Of a stretch of DNA of 64,000 bases, positions 1 through 12,858 are shown piece after piece. A model generated the notes under the pieces. The model worked only from the letters and a program-made list of their open reading frames with translations. It made no database searches and was not told where the DNA came from. Every line of letters begins with the position of its first letter. Within the stretch, counting starts at the first letter, position 1. Location: positions 17,545,410 to 17,609,409 of the forward strand of contig OZ022597.1 in NCBI GenBank assembly GCA_963669155.1, read 5' to 3'. The DNA comes from Arbacia lixula (lineage: Eukaryota; Echinodermata; Echinoidea; Arbacioida; Arbaciidae). Made by a program: the position numbers and the translations under genes.

Positions 1-847
1 CGTACGACACAGTGACGATAGGGACCGAGCTCCGCGTGGTCGCAGGACTCCCGGACACAGCCAGCCCACTCGTCGTGTCCGTGCCCAGCGACTTCGTGTT
101 GATAGACGGCACCGCATCTGGCTTCTTTCGAACAAGTTCGGGCCCCGATCGCAACCTGACGTTCTTGTACACTATGATGTTGAGGTACAGGATAACAATA
201 AAAGGGATCACAAATTCAACAAAAATCATCACTGCGGAGAAGGAGACGTCGTAGAGGTACTCCATTTCGCAGTCCTCGGAGAAGTCCACGTGGCTCGTTC
301 CCGTCATGGCACCGTAGCCGAAGGCGGTGATGGTGTAGAAGCTGATGACGAGGGTCCAGCAGATAGCAAGAGTGATGAGAATTCGTTTCTTGGTTTGAAA
401 CGTGCGGTAGGCCAGCTTTTTTTTCACCATCCAATAGCGGTCGAGACTGATCAGCGTGATCGTGATCACCGACATATAGGAACACGTGTAGTCCAACACT
501 ATCCAGAGCTTACAGGGGATTTCCCCAAGCGGCCATTTGTCGTAGAGCAAGAACAGGTAGTTGAAGATCAGCGTGATGCCGACAAAGAAGTCGGAGATGG
601 AGAGGTTGAGGATGAGGAGGTTAGCCGGACGCGAGCGAATCTTGATATCGACGGCGTAAGCGGCTACGACGAACGAATTCCCGACTAGCGTGATCACGAC
701 AATGAAGAGGTAAATGATGCCGACGACGATTAACCACGTTAGAGAGTGTGGAAACAAAGGATCGAGGGCATCGTTGTCCGCGTCCATAGATGAGTTCGTC
801 GGTGATGTGAATATCGCGGTCGATAACATGTTCGCTGAAGTCGCCAT
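1..847 (-). CDS. Aminergic GPCR, histamine H3-like, 3'-truncated by the window edge
   Basis: A single open exon encodes the first 282 residues of a class A G-protein-coupled receptor in the plasma membrane; the rest lies beyond position 1. Visible landmarks are an Asn-Ser-Ser glycosylation site at residues 18-20, TM1 with Gly-Asn57, TM2 with Leu-x-x-x-Asp86, Cys112 before TM3, Asp119 (3.32, the amine-binding aspartate), Asp-Arg-Tyr at 136-138, Trp164 in TM4, an extracellular-loop-2 Cys193, and TM5 with Glu211 four residues before Pro215. Asp3.32 plus Glu5.46 is the histamine H3/H4 arrangement, so a histamine H3-like, Gi-type receptor is the best call; muscarinic or other aminergic types are less likely. 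The third intracellular loop begins near residue 230. The start is the first Met after an in-frame TAA upstream. No intron is seen, as is common for expanded invertebrate aminergic receptors. Ligand and coupling are inference. Confidence 0.88.
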   Translation of the reverse strand, partial: MATSANMLSTAIFTSPTNSSMDADNDALDPLFPHSLTWLIVVGIIYLFIVVITLVGNSFVVAAYAVDIKIRSRPANLLILNLSISDFFVGITLIFNYLFLLYDKWPLGEIPCKLWIVLDYTCSYMSVITITLISLDRYWMVKKKLAYRTFQTKKRILITLAICWTLVISFYTITAFGYGAMTGTSHVDFSEDCEMEYLYDVSFSAVMIFVEFVIPFIVILYLNIIVYKNVRLRSGPELVRKKPDAVPSINTKSLGTDTTSGLAVSGSPATTRSSVPIVTVSY

Positions 848-3601
848 ACTTGAAGGGTAATCGGCGAGTCGGCACAATTAAGAGAAAGGCACTGTTGTTT
901 CAATCTACAACTCTCCGCTGTCACAACGCTGACATGGAATCTACAAAGCCAGAATTATGGTACAATCCGCTCACGTCAAACAAATAAGCAAGAAACACCG
1001 TCTCGTCTAATACTAAACACGATGATTTTCGCATGAGCTGCACGTAAGAGATGTCCGGTTAAAGACTTACTACGACTCTTTGGTCCATAAGACGTTGTTA
1101 ACTCAGCTTGTGATGTATTTTTTGCACAAATAATACACACAAATCCCATAGAACAACAATTAGTCTGGCACGGGAACGGTTAAAGTGTAAGGAGTCGGGA
1201 GGTAGCGTGTGTCGTCGGAGGAAGCGCCATGCAGCCCTGTGTGCGACTCGAGACAATCTGGTCTTCTTTATACATACGCGAGTGGTAATATGTCACATAC
1301 ACACAGTGCTCTTTAAACAGCTCTCTCCGCGTGGAAAATTGTGTAAATACAAGTCTCGAAATGTCCACACCTCTTGTTAACGAGGCGTCATCAGAGTCAT
1401 AACTCTTTACGGCCGATCAAATCTTACGATAAGCGATAAAGCGGATACTGCAACCTTGACACTTTCATTTAATATGGCTTCCTTGACGTACTTTAGTGCG
1501 TAATAGTTATTAGTTATCCTACTTCCACGGTAACCTCCGGACCGTGGTAAGTTGCCATTTCCTATTCGAATTCACCGGAAAATAGCAACAAAGGGTGCAT
1601 TATGACCTTAATTTACAGCTATCCATACAGAGAAGCACGAATCCACAGATTTATGTTCCAACTGTCATGACTGTTTTGACGTAGTTGAAGTTCTGATGAT
1701 AATGTCATCAGCAAAATGGGTGTACCGAAAGATGGATCGCGCTTCAACACCATATGGCCGCTTACATCATGATATCCAACAGCAAGTTGAATGCCGATCG
1801 CTTTCGACGTTTTCTCTGATCGTGGTACTTCTATTGACCGACCCTACTAGCAGCTCAGGTGACAGAGCAATACAGATGCGTGCCGAGGAAACTCGTCAGC
1901 TGGCAGCGTACCAGAAGCATGCAGTACTCAGGTCAAAGGTCGTGCAAGTCATTAGCCTTCACACCTTTTGTCGATTGCATGTTGAGGAATCGAACGCATT
2001 GATCATAATCAATACACTCATCACCGATGGTATTACGGAGGAAGACATTGTTTGCTAAACGTACCGTCCGTTTCCACTGCGTCCACCGATCATTCCCATA
2101 TGTTGTTTTTTTTTTCAGTTTCGCTTCGCGCGGCTAATCGCGATTATCATGGTCCGGAATCCTGCTTCGTGGTATTTCAACGCACTGTCCTCAGTACCTA
2201 GCACGAATTTCAAAGCAATAAATGTAGCACTATCGATGCTATGGTGCTGGTGCCCCCAGCACACAAGATATGGCTTTCACGAGTTTGTGAAGTAGTGTCT
2301 AAACGAGCTCCGATGAAGCGTTGTTGTTGTTGGCATAATGAGATAGTCTGCTATAGTCCCATCGAATGAAGCTGTGTTGTAAGTTGATCGACCATGTGGA
2401 CCTGAGAGGGGCAGGGGAGGGGGGGGGGGTCCAAGAATGGGAGAAACAGAGGGGAGAGGTAGAAGTAGAGAGGGAGACAGAGAGAGGAAGAGAAAGAGAG
2501 AAAAAAAAAGGAGACGGAGATGGATAGAAAGGGGGGGGGGAGAAAGAGAGAGACTTATTTAAATGAATTGAATGGAATAACATGGTTTATTACCAAAGAT
2601 GGGATATGCTTTATGAATACATATCGATACATATTACATATCCAATATAAGAAACAGGACACGCTACGTGACATAATAAAGAGATATTTCATAAATCCTG
2701 CAGAATTATGCACTTACGTTTTCATTATCTGCGGCGAATTTATCACACTAACGTAGCATCATCGAACTAACTAGAGATATAACAGAGAGTGGCAAGAAAT
2801 GGCGGCAAACCCGCCTCCGCGTTAACGCACGTGTTCAGGTTTATGAGTGGGCATTTGGAGATCTTGAGATGCCATTGATAATTAAAGATGCCCAAAATAA
2901 CTCGTCATCATTATCATCGCACGGCGCTAACCATGCTAACAGGGTGTTAATTTGGTCTTCACACGAGCACGCCGTTGACCCCTGCTTTCTGTCAAGTGGG
3001 TTGCGCCTATTCTTGTGTTTCAGGCATAATTGGTGTTCGTGGCTTTCCATCTATTTTTACATCCCTCGTTGATATTTTCCAGTTCGTTTAATTGGTTGAA
3101 CGTGTGTCACATGACCACAAATAGTTCAACTATAAAATAGTTCAACTATTTGCAAGAGAGAGAGAGATCGAAGAAGCTCAAGAGGGAAAAAATACTATTT
3201 CGTGACGTCATTACAGAAAAAACGTCACCCTTTTCCCTCTGTCTCGATATCGGTTCATCCCGTGTAAATACGCGAAACGCAGAATCTACGCGATATGTTT
3301 CTTGCCAGCTGCTTTTTTGCGTTTTAGCGGAAAGTCATTGGGTACACTCGGGGAACTCCCGCGGTGTTGCGGCCGAAGCGCTTCTGGAATTTCTGTTGGT
3401 TTGCATGAGCCGCAGGAAATTTGTAAAAATGAATCGGACTCCTCAGTATCTTTATCTAACGTTAGAGCTTAGAACATGGACCCTACCACAATTTCAATGG
3501 TAAGGATCCAATTAATGAACAAAAATACACAAATGAGGGATATATAATAAGTATTTTATGATCTTTATTCGGGATCTTGTGGAATCTTTTGGTCCCATCG
3601 T
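848..3601. other. Upstream region of the receptor gene, no gene recognised
   Basis: This is the 5' side of the minus-strand receptor. Short open frames exist in several phases but none shows a known domain or convincing splice partners. A purine-rich stretch at about 2405-2553 is simple sequence. A receptor promoter must lie near the left end, but I see no decisive core element. Confidence 0.5.
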
Positions 3602-3678
3602 TGAAGTGGAGGGTGTGTGGTACCATTTTCACTCAACCTTCAGTCTCGGGAAAAAAGTACCACACACCCTCCACTTCA
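3602..3678. repeat. Perfect 22-bp inverted repeat with 33-nt loop
   Basis: The arm at 3602-3623 is the exact reverse complement of 3657-3678, with a 33-nt spacer. The arms contain GGAGGGTGTGTGGTAC and its complement. No other copy was noticed in the window. It could be a very short MITE or a hairpin RNA precursor; the sequence alone does not decide. Confidence 0.85.
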
Positions 3679-4165
3679 CCTCAGGAGCAAATAGATACCT
3701 CATGATCCCTCATAGTGTTTCTTGTTACATGTACTTGTTATGAGTTGGTACTACCATTCCTATTCCATGTATACCAGTCACTACACTGAATGGAGCCAAG
3801 GATTACTTTGATACGCCGTCTCATCTTCAACAAATATTGCCCTCTTATTTCTCAAGTTACAGTATCATATTTTGTTGTGCCTTCCCTTCGTATAAGGTAA
3901 CGTAAAAACAGCAGCTTCGAAGGAAACTACCGGCACATGGCCTGTCAAGCTCTCCAACATATCATATTACATGTATGTCAGCTAATGATATCCTAATCAT
4001 GCATGCTCATTCTCAAGAATTAGCATAATGTTCATCTCTCAAAGCCAAACGTCAAAGAACATACTAAATATAACATTTTAGTACCGTTAATTTAGTAGAC
4101 ACTCACTCTTAGGTCTGTCTGTCTGTCCTCTGTGTTAGATGATTTCTCATTTTGTTAACCATTAA

Positions 4166-4612
4166 AGGGATAGTTGACACTGAAATTAAGTTGATTTCAC
4201 TAAAACATAAAACAAAATAGTGAAGGTTTGATGGAAATCCATCAAAGGATAAGAAAGTGATGATCTTTTATAGTTTTTACTTTGTGACGTCACGTGCGAG
4301 GTGCTGCCCTAAAATGTTGAGTGCTCTTTTTTCGAAAATGTGCATTTTCTCAAAATGATATGCAGCCTGTTACCTGTGCATTTGATAGATGATTAGAAAT
4401 ACGTGTTTACACCTATATCTATAGGAAAGAAAAAATAATTGTCAAAAACAGAAAAGTGCAAATCATGGACTTATTCTGCACACAACATATTGATTGAAAA
4501 TTCAATTTAGATTTTCTTATCCATTGACGGATTTTTCGTCAAACCTTCATTAATGTTTCTTTCATGTTTCTGTTTTATTGAAATCAAATTATGTTAAGGG
4601 TGAACTATTCCT
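4166..4612. mobile_element. MITE, TTAA family S (copy 1)
   Basis: A non-autonomous DNA transposon copy of about 450 bp. It starts just after TTAA (4162-4165) with AGGGATAGTTGACAC and ends with the inverted form GTGAACTATTCCTT. The interior is AT-rich, includes a TGACGTCA palindrome and has no coding capacity. Two more copies occur at 31702 and 51626. Confidence 0.8.
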
Positions 4613-4967
4613 TCAATGTGGACTTGTCCCCAACTAGTATAGGGAATTCCCACGCAGTGAGTATAGCAACGGTTTAGTGGTAAACAAAGGGTTAAACGAC
4701 TCCTTCGCAAGACATTGCGATTAACTTTCTCTTCCATCCGAGAGAATTAAACTTGAGCGACAGCATACTTTCTCAGTTTGCTGACATTTTTTTTTAATCT
4801 TTTTGTTATTTTCTTCTTTTTTTTACTTGCAACGCACAGTTTTGTCAATGTTAGTTACATTATGCCCCATCTTTCAACGAAGTATGTCAGTTGCTATAAT
4901 ATCAGGCCTAATTGATTTGCCATTTTTCCGTTTGTTCAAGGCCATTCTTGATTGACTTTCCATGATA

Positions 4968-5124
4968 GACCGGTTGCATAAACCTCACCATTGATGGCAA
5001 CTTTGCTACGAATGGCAACTTCTATGGAAACCTTGAATTTGATTGGCTGTCGAGCGGTGCTAACATGGTAGATAACATTGATGACATAGTTACCATTCAT
5101 GGTAATTTTTATGCAACGGGGCCC
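4968..5124. mobile_element. Hairpin MITE, family G (copy a)
   Basis: About 155 bp with long imperfect inverted ends. One end reads GGTTGCATAAACCTCACC and the other ends in ATGCAACGGGGCCC. The interior has the family's alternating ATGGTAAC/GTTACCAT blocks and the TTGATTGGCTGTCGAG core. It is the most left-hand of at least ten copies. Confidence 0.85.
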
Positions 5125-5409
5125 AGGTCTGCCTACCAGTCTTTATTGTGCATTGTTTAGTGTACCGCTGGTGCACAAGTGTGACAGCAGAGTTAACATA
5201 TTTGGAAACAGTAATGAACAGGTCAAACGGAGAACGAGCACGACTGGAATTGCGCTAGTCTATTGAAACAATTCATTAATCACTCAATCAAGTATTATTG
5301 CAAGCAAGCAACCAACCAGGCAAATAATGATACAAACAACACATTAATCAATAAAACATTCAAGCAATCAAGCAAATGCGAACCAATCAGATAATCAATG
5401 AATAAATTA

Positions 5410-6105
5410 ATTGAGCTGAAGACCTGAAAATACTGGTACGAGGACAGTACACTGACTCTACACACATTAACATCGTATTTAAAACCACGTTAAACAATTC
5501 AGGAGCTGAGGGCCTGTAAATAATATTCATAATCAGACGTAATTCAATCAGAAAGAAAAATGATTCGAGGAGAGTGTACTCTACTTATATCAACAAAGTT
5601 TTTAAAACCACGTCGAATAAATCAACAGCTGAGGACCTGAAATTAATTATCATAATCAAAAGCAATTCACTCAGCAAAAACAACGAGATGAGGAAAGTAC
5701 CTTTTACTCATATCAAATACCTCAAAACCACGTTGAGGAGTTGAGGACCTATAAATTATATTCATAATCAGACGTAATTCACAAAGCAACCAATGATGAC
5801 CGAGGAGAGTGCGGTCTACGCATATCAACATCGCGTTTAAAACCACGTTGAACAATATTCAGGAGCGAAAGACATGAAATTATATTGTTCATAATCAGAC
5901 TTAATTCACTCACCAAAACAATGACATGAGAAAAGTACACTCTACTCACGTTGTCAACGGTTTTTAAAACCACGTTGAACAATTCAAGAACTTAGAACCT
6001 GAAAATGATATTCATAATCGGACGTAATTCTCTCAGCAAAACAATTACACGAGGAAAGTACTTTTTACTCACATTAACAATGGTTTTATAAACCACGTGC
6101 GGCTG
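5410..6105. repeat. Satellite-like tandem repeat, about 120-bp unit, 6 copies
   Basis: The landmark AAAACCACGT (or a one-base variant) recurs near 5481, 5604, 5723, 5838, 5965 and 6089. Each unit continues with GAGCTGAGGACCTG-like, CATAATCAGACGTAATTC-like and CGAGGAAAGTAC-like blocks. Copies are diverged, so the array is old. Short open frames inside are not genes. Confidence 0.85.
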
Positions 6106-7862
6106 TGTCAACGTAGCACACTCATTACAAGTAAAAGCAGCGATGTTCGGCTGGTACGGTTTCAAAAAGTTTCAATGTTCAGCCATTTCCTTTGAAATCC
6201 TCTCAGTACCATCCATTGCTAGTCCCATGTCAATGGAAACACCGCTTTTCCCTGTGAGATTGTGAGAGTTAAGGCCTGGTAAGACAAGACTAGCGCATAT
6301 CCAAACATAACTATGATAGTTAGTCTACGCAGTTGCAGACATGTTGATTCAGCCTGACTGACTGACTGACTGGATGGCGAGAGTTTGTGCCTGAAAGCTT
6401 GGCTTTAATGGAGATGGTCAGTGCATCATGATTGTACGAGTTATCGTTCTCCGTATGAAACAGCGTATGATGTGTAAATCACTCTCCGATAGCTTAGCCT
6501 GTTCGCCATGTTAGCGCTGGCCGATATGTTCCGCGCGTAACATCTCTGACCGTCTGTCCAATGGGAGCTTACATCGGTGTGTGTTGATCGAGTCGCCGAT
6601 AATGACAGGGCCTATTGGTATCAGATCTAAGATATACTGGCTACTGGAAAGTCCACAAGGAGGAGATGCGGGCTCTGAAGCGATCAAATTGGGAAATTAT
6701 GCGGGTGTTTCAATAAAGACATTGCTTGCTATCGCGCTGTGTGAGACGTTAGTGTGTACAATCTGTAAATATTGTGATTAATTAGAACATTGTATCTGTT
6801 AATTACAGTGGGGATAAGATGATGATTATGATAAGCTTACCGTAACAATAGCGTATCATGCACGCACTCTACCTGTTGATTCCAACAACACCCATCCCTT
6901 GTGTCCCCCGTTGCAAGACCGCAAAAACACTTCATCGGAGCATATTATCATTAGCTAAAAATATGATCTATTTAACACACTCAAGTACCCAAACATAATT
7001 CCGTTTATTAGAATGGAACCAAACAATATATAATTTCATCCCTCGCTAATTCTTTTCAACTTCCACAGGCGTTCACAATGCTAGTTTTTCATCATAGCCC
7101 GCTCCATTGGAGGTGTGGTGATGCGTGGGTAGCTTAGGATTAATTGATCGCTATAACGGAGGAGCAGCACAGGCACGATGACTGCACTTTAAAGATAGTG
7201 TGTCCCTTTTCCAGGTCAAACAAATAACACTTCATAAAAACAACGGAAAATCGAAGAAGCTACTGTATTAGAACTTCCCTACCAATAATAGAACTGGAAA
7301 CTGACTTTAAGTGAAATTATACAGCGATCAGTAGATTTTGAGGAGATTACAGGCTGGTCGTCCGAAACCTATAACCTTTGGAACCAGAGCCGTTGTGCGC
7401 TATGGGTCCGCTCCATGGTGCATGCGTTCAATGGGAGCAATGTTCGCATCGAGCGCTGAGAGGGACAATACGATTGTAAATGTAGTCTTATGTTCCCAGC
7501 GGTTCATACGTAAACAAGAATCATTTTCCTGAAAATGTTCGTGGAGCTATGGCAGTGTAATTTTTTACTCGTTTTTGTTACGGTATACTGCTGATTCTTG
7601 CACGACTTTTGAAAATAGGACACCCTGTTTTTAATCATCGTAATGAAGGTATAAGTCACACTGAACCACTCGCTCTAGCCATTTCTAATGGTTCTTCTAT
7701 TCTGTCAAATTACTAATTTGACATCAGTGTATATCGATCGTGCAGATTATGCTGACTATTTTTGTACTGGTAATCTTTATACATGTCATGTAATAATGGA
7801 GCATTCTGAAGATTAAGATGGCGAGACAGAGAGTGGGTAGATGATAGAGAGCGGATTTTGGA

Positions 7863-7914
<52 letters not shown>

Positions 7915-8576
7915 TCCAGAACGAGGGAGTGAGAGAATGAGAGAAACGGGGAGGCTCTAAGCGAAAGATGATAATTACTCAATCTTTATATTATGCAATC
8001 AGTCAAACAAACCAATCGTAACCATCATGAACAGTTTATGCGCCTATGTTACGAGGTGGGTTGACACGCTTTATAGTCACATAGGCAATAATCTGCGTAG
8101 TTACTGATATAGAGCTTACCGTGCATGGCAGTAAGAGGGTTAACATCTCTGATTTTCATCAAACCTAATGTACGGTAAACCACAATAAGTTATGTTCCGA
8201 TACCAAGAAATCGTATTGCTATAATCCTGTCGGATCTTGTTTCGATTTAGCAGGGCCGTGTAAATGGTCTGTGATGTTTGTGTATGGAGTGGTTTGATTG
8301 ACGTGGAGTGGAGTAGAGTGTGCACTGAGAGGGCTGATTCATCAAGTCTGCTGGTCATGCTGGTAGTAAGCTGTGTTATAGCGTACACGGGCCCTTTTAT
8401 ACTGCAACTTGATATCACGTTTAGAGCCCTTTTTTCCTTCTACAATGTATATTGTAACAATATTCTTCGATTGAATTTTAGAGATGCATTGAAAGTATTT
8501 CATGTTACAACTGCGCAAGAGTTTAATTCCCAAAATTATTCTGCGCATCCTATTTTGTTTATGCGTCAAATCCTAG
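6106..8576. other. Gene-poor interval with a GA microsatellite
   Basis: No gene is supported here. A (GA)n tract lies at about 7866-7911. A short GACT run occurs near 6355-6375. The rest is unremarkable AT-rich sequence. Confidence 0.5.
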
Positions 8577-8782
8577 CCGAGGTACTAGGCTGTGAGGTTT
8601 GCGGACACAACCGTGTCTTTTAACAACTATGTCTGGTAACAAAGACTACGCCCTGATTACATCCTGGCTCCTCTGGCTCCTTCAGGAGCCAGGATTGGAT
8701 TAGGGCGTAGTCTGTGTTACCAGACATAGTTGTTAAAAGACACGGTTGTGTCCATGCACCTCACAGCCTAGTTACTAGTCTA
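8577..8782. mobile_element. Palindromic MITE, family M (copy 1)
   Basis: About 205 bp that folds back almost completely. The left arm contains TACTAGGCTGTGAGGT and CAACTATGTCTGGTAAC; the right arm has their reverse complements. The arms are about 85 bp around a short asymmetric centre. A second, diverged copy lies at 18401. Confidence 0.85.
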
Positions 8783-10268
8783 GTCATATCCAGGCAAAAA
8801 ATACCCACAGAATCAGCGGCTTCGAACATGGGATCAAAGAAAAAAAAGTGTAAAGCTTTCTTTTGTGACTAGAAGAAGAGTACAATGAATTTGTATTATT
8901 TAAAGGCCTGATGGTACTCCACGTAATTTTAACACCCTTGCTCTGAGTGCGTGTGTTTTTACATTATGTGTTTTTGAGGGAATGTGTGTGTGTGTATGTG
9001 TTTGTGTGTGTATGTGTGTGTGTATGTGTGTGTGTGTGTGTGTGTGTTTGTGCGTGTGTGTAGGGGAGAAAGAGTGAAAACATAGAGAAACATGTTTTGT
9101 TATATACAGTGTATAGGCCTATCAGGCGTATGAAAAGTGTGCTGCTTGAAACGTAGCGAGTGTGATAAAAGACGAGTATTAAAATTCAGAGAAAGACTGA
9201 CCTTCAGCATACTGCTTTATAGTACGTCCTAAGAGCCATGAACCTTTTTCTCCCGAAACCCTGTTCTATAAAATCCGGATAGAAAAGGGCAAGGTGACTC
9301 ACTAGTTTGTAATGGACTAAAAAGCTACAGTTATTTAAGCGCAAACCAAGCACACACCCACTTCCGTTTAAAAAAAAACACAATTGTGTTTTTTTTTTCT
9401 TAGAAACGCTGTCATTGCTTTTAAGTATCAAGCCGTGTTATAAAAATTGATTTTTTTACAGTAAAGTAGCGGACGCATTCCTGCGATATTATCACCTGGT
9501 GACAAGCAAGATAGGGCACTGTTGATAAAGAATTGCGATTTTGATGTCAATCGTAAGTCTGGGCATTGGAGAGAGGGGATTGGACTAGCTATTGAGTTGC
9601 GACTTGCGATCGATGTAGATCAATTGCATCTCGTTATAGAATGGGGCCTAGGAATGATAACGCAATACAAATGTTCATCATTCGGTCACTATGTCTAAAA
9701 TTGAACAATGGGAAGACTTCGTCTTGTATTGTTCAACATGTTCAAGTTGTGCTTTACCTCACATCCGCTATCAGGATAATGTCATGATCATAACTTTATT
9801 GTATGTCATGTATGTAGACCTTATACAAACTAAATGGAGAATGAAAGTGAAATGAATGAAAGGAACTTTGCGTCGGGCTGTTGTCTTGAGCAGTTCAAGC
9901 GAACTTTATTTAGCACGATTCCTATATAAACATCAGGTGGTATTTTAAAAAAAGAGCTTGAACTGTGAACTCAAGTTTCGACTCAAGTCCCCGTACAATC
10001 CATAACTGTCAGTGGCCAACTGACGCCATTTTTCGCACGAGTCAGTATTCCGAATACCACCTGATTCGATCAGAGACGACAGTTTTGGACAGTGTGTTTC
10101 AGAATGCACCCATGATAACTGCTTCTGCGAGGGCTACTCTGATGTTGAAAGACTTAACGCCGAAGTGCATTTCTTTGGCCATGACTCAAAAGTGCAAGGT
10201 GCTCTGTTAGATTTTAATTGACGTAAAAGCCTCATCTGTTCATACTCAAACCTGACATTTAATCTGCT

Positions 10269-10299
<31 letters not shown>

Positions 10300-11980
10300 G
10301 CGCGCGCGCACACTAATTATATCGACGTCCTTGATTGCTGGCATGGAGCATTAAAAATGCACTTAAACTTTGCTGAAACATGAGATGAAAGGCAAGGACG
10401 CACTTCTTGCCGACACATACATCATGCAAATGATCGACGATTACAATTTGGCTGATAACATAAGCGTCATTTCAAGAGTTTCAGTCCAAAAGGGAGTAAA
10501 TCCACTTCAGGTGAATCCTAGTAAATACAGAAAACCTATTTCTTCTTTTCCACTCAGCCATTTATTTTAACTCTGGTAGACCCTATACATGATAAACACA
10601 TGACCTTAGATCAAGAATAGATCACGAACAATTATACCAATTTGTATTTCTGACTTTGTATGAAAATTAAAAAGCAATAAATATTGTCGATGTAGTCCTT
10701 TTTGGAAATGAAACATCATTTTATAGCTACAAATCTTCACACGTTCATGTTCAATTTGAAAGAAGTTTTAAAATGCATTGGATTTCCATGTCGGAAACAA
10801 TTAGTATTTTACAACAAAAAGTTTATTTTGATATAATATGGATCCCTTTTTGGATCAGTTAAAAATGTTGATGTATGAGTGTGTGTATGTGTGTATGTGT
10901 GTATGTGTGTATGTGTGTGTGTCTGTGTAGGTGTGTATTTGTGCGTGTGTCAAGTAGTTTAATTTTACTTATTCAAGTCAAACTTAATCGACCAATTTTC
11001 CCTTGAAATACAACAGCTTTATGAATTACGACGATAAACAAAGCCTATTTTGGAACCCCGTGCACTTCCTTCCTCCAAAATACTTTTACGAGGATATCCG
11101 TCACGTCTGTATCCGTATTCCACAGAAGTGACATTGAACGTAAACATGGTAAAGTGCTTCCTCTTTGCAGACATGGACAGACTGTGTATAGACCACAAAA
11201 CACAGCAAATAGATTAGTTTGTGAAATTTAGCAATGACGTAGACCTCAACTTTAGCATGCCAATGTTACGTACTTTGCATTTTGATTCTCAGTATCATAG
11301 TCAATGCAATTCAATACTATGCTATTCGTCCTTGATGCTATCAGGAAAATGTGTTATGGGTTTTACCTAAACAGATGTGAACAAAGAAATATGAAAAAAA
11401 AAATACAAAAATTACAAGTGCGTATCATAAAAATGTAAAACGCATGAAAGACAGGGAAAAAACAAATTAACACAAACTAAATGAAACATTGTGAACAAAA
11501 TTTAACATGAAATCAATGACTGCAATATAATGATACGTGTTTAATAGAAACACGTAAACACGAAGATAGATATAGGGGGCAAGGGTGAGCGAGATAGATG
11601 GTTTTTATAGAGAGAGGGGGAGGGGAGGAATGTAATTTTTTTTAATTTTACAAATTTAAGCCGATCACTGAAAAAGAAGTGTTGCAAGTTATCACTGATT
11701 CTACTCCTACGACACGTACGACGTGTAATCGAGACCCGATCTTAATTTGCATGCTAAAGACACGTCTTCATGAGCTTACACCCTCAGAACTTGTTTTATT
11801 AATCGCTAATTCTTAAGTGGATATTTCAAAAGGGAATTTCAAATGTGCAACAATTTTTTATACAATTCTGGAAGTAATTCTGACGAACTTAAAATGTATC
11901 GTCCCAGCAGAATGATATTATTACAGTTATAATGATACTTAAATGATCATGAACTCCACGCACAATTTCAATCTGGGTAT
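8783..11980. other. Gene-poor interval with TG/AC microsatellites
   Basis: Holds (TG)n-rich sequence at about 8983-9061, (AC)n running into (GC)n at about 10271-10314, and a TGTGTATG-type repeat at about 10878-10950. Open frames at 9965-10210 and 10370-10570 have no recognisable domain. Confidence 0.5.
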
Positions 11981-12545
11981 AAATTACGACCACCACCACT
12001 ACCATCGTCATCGTCCTCATTGTCACAACCACCACCACCACCTCCTCCTTCATCATTACCTTCGGTATTATCATCATCATCATAAATTTTATTACCATCA
12101 TCCCCACCGCCTCTACCACAACCACCACCACCACTACTATCACCATCACTACCACCACCACCATCATCACAACCACCACAACTACTATCACCATCACTAC
12201 CACCAACACCACCACCTCCTCCTTCATCATTACCTTCGGTATCATCATTATCATCATAAATATTATTATCCTCATTTCCACCGCCTCTACCACAACCATC
12301 ACTATCACCACCACCACCACCACCACTTCTATCACCATCAATACCACCACCACCACCATCATCACAACCACTACCACCATGGCGAAAAGTGATTAATACG
12401 TCTATGATCACCACCATGCCCCTACTCCTAATCATCATAACAACCACTACTGCCAACATAATCATCATCACCCTTGTGATCATCGTCACCATCATTATCA
12501 TCATCGTTGTCATCGTCATCATCATCATCATCATCATCATCGTCA
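11981..12545. repeat. CAC/CAT trinucleotide repeat block
   Basis: Over 550 bp of degenerate (CAC)n, (CAT)n and (CCT)n triplets. It keeps several frames open on both strands, producing artificial poly-His, poly-Val/Met and Gly/Asp frames. An internal duplication shares the CCTCCTCCTTCATCATTACC block near 12040 and 12215. Confidence 0.9.
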
Positions 12546-12704
12546 TGTGCGTATGTAAGTATTTACCATTGATCAACGGCACGGCGTCCATCATGCTAAG
12601 GATTGTGAACCTAATGCCATCTGTATATCTGAACGAATAGTCTTTGAACTTGAATTATACGTGATATTAAGTAAATAGAGAACTCAGCGTTACCCAGATA
12701 TCTG

Positions 12705-12858
12705 CCAACGAGAAATAAGCCATTATATTCCTACGACCTGCGAGAAATAAGCCATGATCGACCATCCATCAGCAAGATGTAAGCCATTATCATCCTACGA
12801 CCTGCGAGAAATAAGCCATGATTAGCTATCAATCAGCGAGTTGTAAGCCATTATCGGG
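12705..12858. repeat. Minisatellite, about 75-bp unit, 2 copies
   Basis: The blocks GCGAGAAATAAGCCATGAT and TGTAAGCCATTATC alternate with TCCTACGACC in two consecutive units plus a partial one. The half-units are themselves related, because both contain TAAGCCAT. No gene overlaps. Confidence 0.75.

Noticed and set aside
290-688. 132-residue plus-strand frame near the left edge
   Set aside because: Antisense shadow of the receptor; the minus-strand frame carries all class A GPCR landmarks.
11889-12594. Overlapping long frames on both strands (Val/Met-rich, His-rich, Gly/Asp-rich)
   Set aside because: All arise from CAC/CAT triplet repeats that lack stops.
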